Assembly: GCA_937973965.1 (NCBI GenBank)
Contig: CALJJQ010000075.1
Span: 1-41,109, forward strand
Direction of reading: 5' to 3'
Source of the DNA: an uncultured Calothrix sp.
GTDB lineage: Bacteria > Cyanobacteriota > Cyanobacteriia > Cyanobacteriales > Nostocaceae
Length of the DNA: 41,109 nt
Shown: one piece after another, positions 34,481 to 41,109 of the stretch
How positions within the stretch are numbered: position 1 is the first letter of the stretch
Layout of the letters: the number at the start of each line of letters is the position of its first letter
Program-made: the position numbers and the translations under genes
The notes under the pieces: generated by a model
Told to the model about the DNA's origin: nothing
Databases searched by the model: none
What the model saw: the letters and a program-made list of their open reading frames with translations, nothing else

Positions 34481-35400
34481 CTGCGCCACTGAGATAAAAT
34501 ATACTCATAAAACCAACTAGTATCCACATCCGCCATTGCCCAAATTTTCCGTCCATTGGCAACAACCTTTGTCCGTCCTTGGCTTTTTCCCGTGGTGATA
34601 ATTTCCGTTTCTACTTCCCGTAATTTAAAAGCCTCCGGTTTCCCTAAATAGGCAGTTGCTAACACATCCCAGGCATAATAATCTTGAGCAATCACCAAAG
34701 CATAGCACTGACCAGCTAAATCAGAAACATCATACTGACGCTGTTTACCGATTTTCTGTACAAACTCCGATGTCACAGGTACATTACCAGTAATATCCAG
34801 GGAACACATAATAATATTCAACCCACTCGACCAGACCCTAGCAATTGCAAGGGGGTCCCAATAAGCATTCCACTCAGCTGTTCCATCCTGTCCCGGTTCC
34901 CAATTTTTTTCCACATTCCCCGGTACATCCAAAGCACCTCCCATCCAAATCAAATGCTCAATTTTCGCTTCGATATCCGGTGCTGTATCTAGGGCATAGG
35001 CTAAATTGGTTAAAGGACCAGTTATCAGTAAAGTGACGGGTGTAGGGTTTGTACGTAAGGCTTGAATTAAATAATCTTGACCAGGTTGGGTTAATAGGGA
35101 AGTTGTATAGGTTTCGGTTTGATTGAGAATGGGAAAATTATCAATCGCAAAGGAATCGCGACGATAAAGTTGGGGAAAAGGGTTAATTCCCCGCACCGTA
35201 CTTTCAGCTACCGGAATATGGGATTTTCCCATTAAATCCAAGATTTTGCGAGTTGCACTCACCGCAGGTTGGGGATAGCAATCAGCAGGTGTAACGATGA
35301 TACCGATGGGTTCCACATGTTCCATCGTTAGTAACAACATCGTTGCTAAAAAATCATCCACAGCACCGTCGTGGTCGAGGAGAACAGGTTGTTTTGACAT
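34477..35400 (-). CDS. Inosine-uridine-type nucleoside hydrolase
   Basis: A 307-residue enzyme of the nucleoside hydrolase family, cleaving the N-glycosidic bond of ribonucleosides for base salvage. The calcium-binding N-terminal cluster is D9-x-D11-x-x-x-D15-D16 (LLDHDGAVDDFLA), with His in the second position where many homologues have Thr. The central VTLLITGPLTNLAYAL and HLIWMGGALDVPGN match the family, and the C-terminal metal-site aspartate lies in NAYWDPLAIARVW. Specificity for purine or pyrimidine nucleosides cannot be read. It starts at ATG, and its stop codon falls in a palindrome derived from the GTAGAGACG family. Divergent from purL, which also concerns purines, though the link may be chance. 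Confidence 0.9.
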   Translation of the reverse strand: MSKQPVLLDHDGAVDDFLATMLLLTMEHVEPIGIIVTPADCYPQPAVSATRKILDLMGKSHIPVAESTVRGINPFPQLYRRDSFAIDNFPILNQTETYTTSLLTQPGQDYLIQALRTNPTPVTLLITGPLTNLAYALDTAPDIEAKIEHLIWMGGALDVPGNVEKNWEPGQDGTAEWNAYWDPLAIARVWSSGLNIIMCSLDITGNVPVTSEFVQKIGKQRQYDVSDLAGQCYALVIAQDYYAWDVLATAYLGKPEAFKLREVETEIITTGKSQGRTKVVANGRKIWAMADVDTSWFYEYILSQWRR

Positions 35401-35750
35401 GGCGATTTTGGTTTTTGGGTGTTGCTGAATACAAATAGGAGTTGAAAATTTGACGTTGTGTAGAGATGTAGCATCGCTAAGTCTCTACGTAGACGCGCGT
35501 AGCGCAGCTTCTCGAAGAGACGATTGTGGTTTCAATACAAAACGTAAATCATTATAATTCATACCCAAATTCAGCAATACTTGGATTCTTGTATCGGAAT
35601 CCTACCTCAACCTTGCCTAGTATACTGAAAAAGAAACTGTTGCATAGCAGGTTTCTCGGAAAATTATGTTTTCAAAAATCAAATAGAAGTCCTAATCTCC
35701 TACAATAAATGTACCTAACTCGATAAAATGGGATTCTGTCCCCTTGGTGC
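35401..35750. other. Divergent spacer between nucleoside hydrolase and purL
   Basis: It contains a cluster of palindromic repeat parts at about 35458-35524: GTAGAGATGTAGCATC, then TCTCTACGTAGAC, then GCGCGTAGCGCAGCTTCTCG and AAGAGACG. The rest is AT-rich and should carry both promoters; no riboswitch was recognised before purL. Confidence 0.55.
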
Positions 35751-38162
35751 ATGACAACAGCTATGACCATCCCATCCAATTCCCCCTTCACCCCGGAACA
35801 AATCGCTGCGGAGGGGATTAAACCAGAAGAATACACAGATATTGTTAACCGTTTGGGAAGACACCCCAACAAAGCGGAATTGGGAATGTTTGGGGTAATG
35901 TGGTCAGAACACTGTTGCTATAAAAATTCCCGTCCTTTACTCAAACAATTCCCTACCACTGGAAAATATGTCCTAGTTGGACCGGGGGAAAATGCGGGTG
36001 TGGTAGATATCGGTAATGGACAAAAACTCGCATTTAAAATTGAATCCCATAATCACCCCAGTGCGGTTGAACCATTCCAAGGTGCTGCAACGGGTGTGGG
36101 AGGTATTCTCCGGGATATTTTTACAATGGGTGCGCGTCCCATTGCTTGTTTGAATTCCCTGCGGTTTGGTTCCCTGGAGGATCGGAAAACCCAAAGATTA
36201 TTTCAAGGGGTGGTGGCTGGTATTAGTCATTACGGCAACTGTGTTGGTGTACCTACGGTGGGGGGAGAGGTATATTTTGACCCAGCTTATTCAGGAAATC
36301 CCTTGGTAAATGTGATGGCACTGGGATTAATGGAAACCCCGGAAATCGTCAAATCTGGAGCATCGGGAATCGGGAATCCCGTACTGTACGTGGGTTCAAC
36401 AACCGGACGGGATGGGATGGGAGGTGCAAGCTTTGCCAGTGCGGAACTTTCGGATGCTTCCATTGACAACCGTCCCGCAGTACAGGTGGGAGACCCGTTT
36501 CTGGAAAAATCCCTGATTGAAGCTTGTTTGGAGGCTTTTAAAACCGGAGCAGTGGTGGCAGCTCAGGATATGGGGGCTGCGGGTATTACTTGTTCTACGG
36601 CAGAAATGGCTGCCAAGGGCGGAGTTGGTATTGATTTTGACTTAGACAAGGTTCCGGCACGGGAAACGGAGATGGTTCCCTACGAGTATTTATTATCGGA
36701 ATCCCAGGAAAGAATGTTGTTTGTAGCCCAGGAGGGACGGGAACAGGAGTTAATTGATATTTTCCAGCGTTGGGGTTTACACGCAGTTGTTGCGGGGAGG
36801 GTGATTGATGAGCCGATTGTGAGGATTTGGTTTCAAGGGGAGATTGCCGCCGAGATTCCGGCAACGGCTTTGTCAGAAAATACACCTCTTTACTATCGGG
36901 AGGTGTTGGCAGAACCGCCTGAGTACGCACAAACTGCTTGGCAATGGGATTCTCGGTATTTACCGCCCTGTTCTAGTCAGGGAATAGAAGTTAACGGTAC
37001 ATTCCATACCTGGTCAGATATACTTTTAACTCTTTTGGATACCCCCACCATTGCTTCTAAGCGCTGGGTTTACCGTCAATACGACCACCAGGTGCAAAAT
37101 AACACCGTGATGTTACCGGGGGGTGGGGATGCGGCAGTTATACGGGTTCGTCCTCTGGAAGGCGGTATAACCACAGGAGGAGTAAGTCATACAAGGGGGG
37201 TTGCAGCAACAGTAGATTGTAATTCCCGGTATGTGTATCTAGACCCCTACGAAGGTGCGAAGGCTGTGGTTGTAGAAGCAGCACGGAATTTATCCTGTGT
37301 GGGAGCAGAACCCATTGCTGTGACTGATAATTTAAATTTTGGCAGTCCGGAAAAACCGATTGGATATTGGCAGTTAGCCAAAGCTTGTGAAGGTTTGGCA
37401 GAAGCTTGTCGAGAGATGGAAACTCCGGTAACGGGTGGAAATGTTTCTTTATATAACGAAACCCTTGATTTCCAGGGAAATCCCCAACCAATTTATCCTA
37501 CTCCTGTCGTGGGGATGGTGGGGTTAATTCCTGATTTAGAATATATCTGTGGACAGGGTTGGCAAAATAGTGGAGATGTAATTTATTTGCTGGGAGTGTC
37601 AGTAAATAAACTTAATGGGGAGACCATAGCCCAACCAACTTTAGGTGGGTCTGAGTATTTAGCTGTGATTCATCAAACAGTAGCAGGAAAACCTCCCCGC
37701 ATTGATTTTGAGTTGGAACGACGGGTACAGTCAGCCTGTCGGACAGGAATTCGTCAAGGTTGGATTACTACAGCCCATGATAGCGCTGAGGGTGGTTTAG
37801 CTGTCGCCTTGGCAGAGTCATGTATTACTGGAAACTGGGGTGCGGAGATTAATTTACCTGGGTTGGGTAGAGATGGCGATATTCCTGCGGAGTCACCAGG
37901 CGATCGCACTGATGAGGCATTATTTGCAGAGGGGGGAGCAAGAATTATTGTGGCTGTGAAGGAGGAATATCAAGGGGTGTGGGAGGAGTTTTTAAGTACC
38001 AATTTGGCTGGGTTCTGGCAACAATTAGGTCGTGTAACGGCTGCGGATAGGGGTTTGCGGATAACTAGCCTTGAAGAGCAAGTGTTGGTAGAGGTCAGTT
38101 TAGAGGAAATGAGCGATCGCTTTTTGAATGCCATTGAGCGACGTTTGCAAATTCAATGTTGA
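35751..38162 (+). CDS. purL: Phosphoribosylformylglycinamidine synthase subunit PurL
   Basis: An 803-residue ATP-dependent amidotransferase synthetase of purine biosynthesis, converting FGAR to FGAM with ammonia from the PurQ glutaminase and the PurS subunit. The order fits the small PurL type: [20 protein letters not shown] near the start, [20 protein letters not shown] in the active site, GAQDMG-like [14 protein letters not shown], then the second AIR-synthase-like half with [13 protein letters not shown] and [14 protein letters not shown]. The protein is somewhat longer than E. coli-independent small PurLs of about 740 residues, with extra sequence in the C-terminal half. It starts at ATG; a second Met four codons on is possible. 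purQ, purS and purF are not in the window. Confidence 0.96.
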   Translation: MTTAMTIPSNSPFTPEQIAAEGIKPEEYTDIVNRLGRHPNKAELGMFGVMWSEHCCYKNSRPLLKQFPTTGKYVLVGPGENAGVVDIGNGQKLAFKIESHNHPSAVEPFQGAATGVGGILRDIFTMGARPIACLNSLRFGSLEDRKTQRLFQGVVAGISHYGNCVGVPTVGGEVYFDPAYSGNPLVNVMALGLMETPEIVKSGASGIGNPVLYVGSTTGRDGMGGASFASAELSDASIDNRPAVQVGDPFLEKSLIEACLEAFKTGAVVAAQDMGAAGITCSTAEMAAKGGVGIDFDLDKVPARETEMVPYEYLLSESQERMLFVAQEGREQELIDIFQRWGLHAVVAGRVIDEPIVRIWFQGEIAAEIPATALSENTPLYYREVLAEPPEYAQTAWQWDSRYLPPCSSQGIEVNGTFHTWSDILLTLLDTPTIASKRWVYRQYDHQVQNNTVMLPGGGDAAVIRVRPLEGGITTGGVSHTRGVAATVDCNSRYVYLDPYEGAKAVVVEAARNLSCVGAEPIAVTDNLNFGSPEKPIGYWQLAKACEGLAEACREMETPVTGGNVSLYNETLDFQGNPQPIYPTPVVGMVGLIPDLEYICGQGWQNSGDVIYLLGVSVNKLNGETIAQPTLGGSEYLAVIHQTVAGKPPRIDFELERRVQSACRTGIRQGWITTAHDSAEGGLAVALAESCITGNWGAEINLPGLGRDGDIPAESPGDRTDEALFAEGGARIIVAVKEEYQGVWEEFLSTNLAGFWQQLGRVTAADRGLRITSLEEQVLVEVSLEEMSDRFLNAIERRLQIQC

Positions 38163-38407
38163 ATACTGTAGGAAACAGGGAATAGCCTTTATGTAAGGCT
38201 GACACCAGAACTAAGGTTTTTTGAGCTTCAATATAGGTTTATTTGTTGCACTTTTGGCAACTAAAATACCTGCCAAAGCTTACAAGATATAGAGACGCAA
38301 TATATCGCGTCTCTACGATTTGTTAGTAAGCCCTAATTACCCACTACTCCCTAATCACTTTCAAGATACTGGACTATTCCTGACATAGCAGTAATAAAAT
38401 AGGCAGT
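38163..38407. other. Spacer between purL and the agrE leader
   Basis: No gene. It has a near-perfect palindrome at 38290-38315 and a TACTCCC-type remnant near 38344. The agrE promoter is probably between 38345 and 38400, but no NtcA box with correct spacing was found. Confidence 0.45.
38290..38315. repeat. Palindrome downstream of purL
   Basis: TAGAGACGC and GCGTCTCTA arms pair around AATATATC, with one mismatched pair. It belongs to the GAGACG...CGTCTC hairpin group (11900, 22130, 34452) and lies about 130 bases after the purL stop. Confidence 0.75.
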
Positions 38408-38410
38408 GGA

Positions 38411-38566
38411 ACCCTTGAGTGCTGCTGACTAAGCCGGAATCCAGTTGACAGTTAACAGTTAACGGCTAACCCAAAGTAATCAATGGGGTATGCTGATAAA
38501 CGAAGCGACTCAAGGGTCAGTTTCAAATCCAGGCTGATGGCATCTCGATGAGTGCGAGTTTTTTTT
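38411..38566 (+). promoter_or_regulatory. Possible structured leader of agrE
   Basis: ACCCTTGAGT (38411-38420) and ACTCAAGGGT (38508-38517) can pair over 10 bases and would close a domain of about 107 bases. Within it is a GTTGACAGTTAACAGTTAAC heptamer-type run. Next to the start codon, CTCG (38544-38547) and CGAG (38555-38558) can pair, and eight T's follow that run into the ATG at 38567. The layout resembles a terminator-controlled leader. I do not recognise a known riboswitch class, and no Shine-Dalgarno is present. Confidence 0.35.
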
Positions 38567-40678
38567 ATGGCTTCTGATATTCGTTTTTTAATGTGTGCCC
38601 CTGACCACTATGATGTGGATTATGTGATTAATCCGTGGATGGAAGGGAATATTCATAAATCCTCCCGCGATCGCGCAGTGGAACAGTGGCAAAAGTTATA
38701 CCAGGTGCTGAAAGACCATGCAACTGTTGATTTAATACCTCCGCAAAAAGGTTGGCCAGATATGGTTTTTACCGCCAATGCGGGATTGGTATTGGGGACA
38801 AATGTGGTTTTAAGTCGTTTTTTACACAAAGAACGGCAGGGGGAGGAGCCATATTTCCAGGAATGGTTTGAACAAAATGGATTTACGGTCTACAATTTAC
38901 CCAAGGATTTACCCTTTGAAGGTGCGGGTGATGCCCTACTCGATCGGGCTGGACGTTGGTTATGGGCTGGATATGGATTTCGTTCCGAACTCGATTCCCA
39001 CCCCTACTTAGCGAAATGGTTAGATATTGAAGTTTTGTCGCTGCGGCTAATTGATGAGCGATTCTACCATCTCGATACCTGTTTTTGTCCCTTAGCAAAT
39101 GGCTATTTGATTTATTACCCCGGTGCTTTTGACTCCTATTCTAACCGCTTAATTGAAATGCGTGTCCCACCGGAAAAGCGGATTGCGATCGCTGAAGCAG
39201 ATGCGGTCAATTTTGCTTGTAATGCGGTCAATATTGAAGAAATCGTGGTGATGAATAAGGCATCAGACGATTTGCGAGCAAAATTAAATGCCGTCGGTTT
39301 TCAAGTGATTGAAACACCCCTAACGGAGTTCCTCAAGGCTGGAGGTGCGGCTAAGTGTCTAACGCTACGTGTCACCGAACCAATTGATGAACAGGTACAT
39401 GCCAGTGTCTACGTAGAAAGTCGGGTAATCCAAATGCGAGGACACCTACTAGACGCAGGTATAATTAATCGAGCTTTGGATTTAATTGTTGACAATGGTG
39501 GTAGTTTCCAAGTCCTGAATTTTAATTTAGGAGAACAACGTCAGAGTACCTCTACCGCTGAGGTGAGAGTTTCTGCACCATCTCACCAAGTGATGGAGGA
39601 AATTATTTCCCATCTGATTGATTTAGGTGCGGTAGACTTACCAGAAGATGAACGGGATGCCAAATTAGAACCCGTGACCAAAGATGGGGTTGCACCGGAT
39701 GATTTCTACGTGACGACGATTTATCCTACCGAAGTCAGAATTGACGGTGTGTGGGTCAAAGTCGAAAATCAACGCATGGATGGAGCGATCGCTGTTAAAC
39801 AAACCCCTAATGGGATTACTGCTCGTTGTAAGTTATTACGGGATTTGGAAATTGGCGAACAGGTAGTGGTAGACGTGTTCGGAATTCGCACAATCCGGAA
39901 ACCCGAATCCCGCGAGAAACGTAACTCTGAAGAATTTAGCTTTATGTCAGCTGGTGTTTCCAGTGAACGTCGAGTCGAATTGATTGTAGAACAGGTCGCC
40001 TGGGAACTCCGTAAAATTAGGGATACGGGTGGTAAAGTAATTGTCTCGGCTGGTCCAGTGGTCATCCATACCGGTGGAGGTGAACATCTAGCGAGACTAA
40101 TCCGAGAAGGATACGTTCAAGCTTTACTAGGTGGAAATGCGATCGCGGTTCACGATATGGAACAGTCGATAATGGGAACCTCCCTGGGTGTAGACATGAA
40201 GCGGGGTGTTGCCGTTCGTGGGGGACACCGACATCACCTGAAGGTAATTAACACCATTCGTCGTTATGGTAGCATCGCCCAAGCGGTGGAAGCGGGGGTA
40301 ATTACCAGTGGGATCATGTATGAATGTGTGAAAAATCATGTCCCCTTTGTCCTAGCTGGTTCAATTCGCGATGATGGTCCCTTACCTGATACCCAAATGG
40401 ATTTAATTAAAGCCCAAACGGAATATGCCCAACATATTCGCGGTGCAGAAATGATACTTATGCTATCCAGTATGTTGCATTCCATTGGTGTTGGTAATAT
40501 GACCCCAGCAGGAGTGAAAATGGTTTGCGTGGATATAAACCCCGCCGTTGTCACCAAATTAAGCGACAGAGGATCCGTCGAATCTGTTGGGGTTGTTACT
40601 GATGTAGGATTGTTCTTAAGTTTACTTACCCAACAGTTAGATAAACTGACAAGTCCTTACCTGGGAAAAACTAATTGA
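38567..40678 (+). CDS. agrE: Bifunctional arginine dihydrolase/ornithine cyclodeaminase AgrE (ArgZ family)
   Basis: A 703-residue protein. The N-terminal amidinotransferase-fold domain turns arginine into ornithine, CO2 and ammonia in one step; N71, H168 (RFYHLDTCF) and C264 (GAAKCLTLR) sit at the positions known for the active site of ArgZ/AgrE. The C-terminal half (about 285-690) is a LOR/SDH bifunctional-type region, which in Anabaena AgrE converts ornithine to proline; the stretch AGPVVIHTGGGEHLARLIREG is typical of that part. I chose the ATG at 38567 because it gives the known residue numbering and 703 length; a GTG at 38552 would add five residues. It mobilises nitrogen from cyanophycin-derived arginine in filamentous cyanobacteria. 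It converges with the next gene, 2 bases between stops, and has a possible structured leader upstream. Confidence 0.95.
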   Translation: MASDIRFLMCAPDHYDVDYVINPWMEGNIHKSSRDRAVEQWQKLYQVLKDHATVDLIPPQKGWPDMVFTANAGLVLGTNVVLSRFLHKERQGEEPYFQEWFEQNGFTVYNLPKDLPFEGAGDALLDRAGRWLWAGYGFRSELDSHPYLAKWLDIEVLSLRLIDERFYHLDTCFCPLANGYLIYYPGAFDSYSNRLIEMRVPPEKRIAIAEADAVNFACNAVNIEEIVVMNKASDDLRAKLNAVGFQVIETPLTEFLKAGGAAKCLTLRVTEPIDEQVHASVYVESRVIQMRGHLLDAGIINRALDLIVDNGGSFQVLNFNLGEQRQSTSTAEVRVSAPSHQVMEEIISHLIDLGAVDLPEDERDAKLEPVTKDGVAPDDFYVTTIYPTEVRIDGVWVKVENQRMDGAIAVKQTPNGITARCKLLRDLEIGEQVVVDVFGIRTIRKPESREKRNSEEFSFMSAGVSSERRVELIVEQVAWELRKIRDTGGKVIVSAGPVVIHTGGGEHLARLIREGYVQALLGGNAIAVHDMEQSIMGTSLGVDMKRGVAVRGGHRHHLKVINTIRRYGSIAQAVEAGVITSGIMYECVKNHVPFVLAGSIRDDGPLPDTQMDLIKAQTEYAQHIRGAEMILMLSSMLHSIGVGNMTPAGVKMVCVDINPAVVTKLSDRGSVESVGVVTDVGLFLSLLTQQLDKLTSPYLGKTN

Positions 40679-40680
40679 TC

Positions 40681-41109
40681 TTAAGCTTTAAGTGCAGCCA
40701 ACCAAGCGTCTAAATCAGCCATGCTGCTAAAATCAAGCAATGCTTCCCCCAGATTTTCCAATTGTTCCAGGGAGAGAGATTCCACTTGCGATCGCACTTC
40801 TTGGGGTAATTCTCCCAGCTTTTTGGTTAATAGACGCAAAACCAGGGATTTTTCTCGCTGTTCTCCTTCCTGTATCCCTTCTTCCCTTCCTTCTTCCTTA
40901 ATCTCCCGATATACCCGTGTTTCCTTGAGGGTAATTCCCAACATCTGTTCTACCTCCCGTTGACTTTTATTTTCAAACTTGTACACCATGATGGTTGTCA
41001 GTAACTCTATTATGGCGCGGTTTTCGGGTGCAGGTGCTTCCTGCTCAGTTCTGGTCAATAAATACCTTGCTTCTTCTGTTGCTTGTTCATCTTCTGTGAT
41101 GGTGGTTAA
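40681..41109 (-). CDS. C-terminal part of an Rpn/DUF4351-type protein, running off the right edge
   Basis: The frame is open from the window edge (LTTITEDEQATEEARY) to a TAA at 40681, 142 residues; the N-terminus lies outside. It shows the C-terminal layout of Rpn-family (PD-(D/E)XK, recombination-promoting nuclease / putative transposase-like) proteins: IIELLTTIMVYKFENKSQREVEQML, then the charged REIKEEGREEGIQEGEQREK repeat, then a DUF4351 module (RLLTKKLGELPQEVRSQVESLS and LENLGEALLDFSSMADLDAWL). The catalytic part is not in the window, so activity is unknown. Such genes occur in many copies in filamentous cyanobacteria. It converges with agrE with no room for a terminator between the stops. 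Confidence 0.82.
   Translation of the reverse strand, partial: LTTITEDEQATEEARYLLTRTEQEAPAPENRAIIELLTTIMVYKFENKSQREVEQMLGITLKETRVYREIKEEGREEGIQEGEQREKSLVLRLLTKKLGELPQEVRSQVESLSLEQLENLGEALLDFSSMADLDAWLAALKA

Noticed and set aside
38326-38340. Possible NtcA site GTA...TAC upstream of agrE
   Set aside because: The spacing is nine bases; NtcA sites have eight, and no -10 box stands at the usual distance.
38505-38545. tRNA-like TTCAAATCC sequence upstream of agrE
   Set aside because: A T-loop-like TTCAAAT is present, but the flanking bases cannot form a 5-bp T-stem, and no acceptor or anticodon stem could be built.
1-41109. CRISPR array or defence island
   Set aside because: The repeats here are heptamers or single palindromes, without regular 25-40 bp repeats and unique spacers, and no cas genes are present.

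Overview
The window is chromosomal DNA from a filamentous, probably heterocyst-forming cyanobacterium (Nostocales). Evidence read from the sequence: many HIP1 octamers (GCGATCGC) in genes on both strands, moderate GC, a HetZ-related regulator, the cyanobacterial arginine dihydrolase/ornithine cyclodeaminase AgrE, a GH100 neutral invertase, and intergenic spacers full of heptamer tandem repeats and small palindromes typical of this order. Genus cannot be fixed from the sequence alone.

Layout. 0-6.1 kb: a SPATA20/YyaL-type thioredoxin-fold protein, a previously overlooked 53-codon ORF, and glycine decarboxylase gcvP, all on the minus strand. 6.6-10.8 kb: two peptide-type ABC permeases (+) facing a family-5 solute-binding lipoprotein (-), with no ATPase. 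10.9-14.0 kb: an unknown membrane protein and acetolactate synthase with a C-terminal zinc ribbon. 14.0-14.6 kb: a mobile-repeat cluster containing a 123-bp MITE with a perfect 10-bp target duplication. 14.6-18.0 kb: a PD-(D/E)XK nuclease-like protein, a PilB-like protein without its ATPase domain, and a HetZ-related regulator. 18.8-25.0 kb: a retropepsin-like protease, a peptidoglycan-binding/SxxK hydrolase-like protein, a broken pirin gene, an LCP cell-wall ligase and mannose-1-phosphate guanylyltransferase. 25.5-32.5 kb: an ABC1/UbiB kinase, invertase, RecJ and a YegS-type lipid kinase. 33.2-41.1 kb: a CsgG-like exported protein, a 342-bp MITE with TIRs and a 10-bp TSD, a nucleoside hydrolase, PurL, AgrE and the C-terminal part of an Rpn/DUF4351-type protein running off the right edge.

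The genes are mostly single-gene units of core metabolism (glycine cleavage, branched-chain amino acids, purines, arginine/proline, sucrose, GDP-mannose), not one large operon. LCP and ManC are divergent and both fit envelope polysaccharide synthesis.

The most interesting signals are non-coding: (1) a MITE family with two intact copies, each flanked by its own perfect 10-bp target duplication; (2) small palindromes that supply the stop codon of three different genes; (3) a structured leader ending in a hairpin plus T8 directly abutting the agrE start codon; (4) an ~85-bp dispersed repeat whose two copies differ by one heptamer unit, one copy forming the recJ leader. No CRISPR array, rRNA, tRNA or complete insertion sequence was found.
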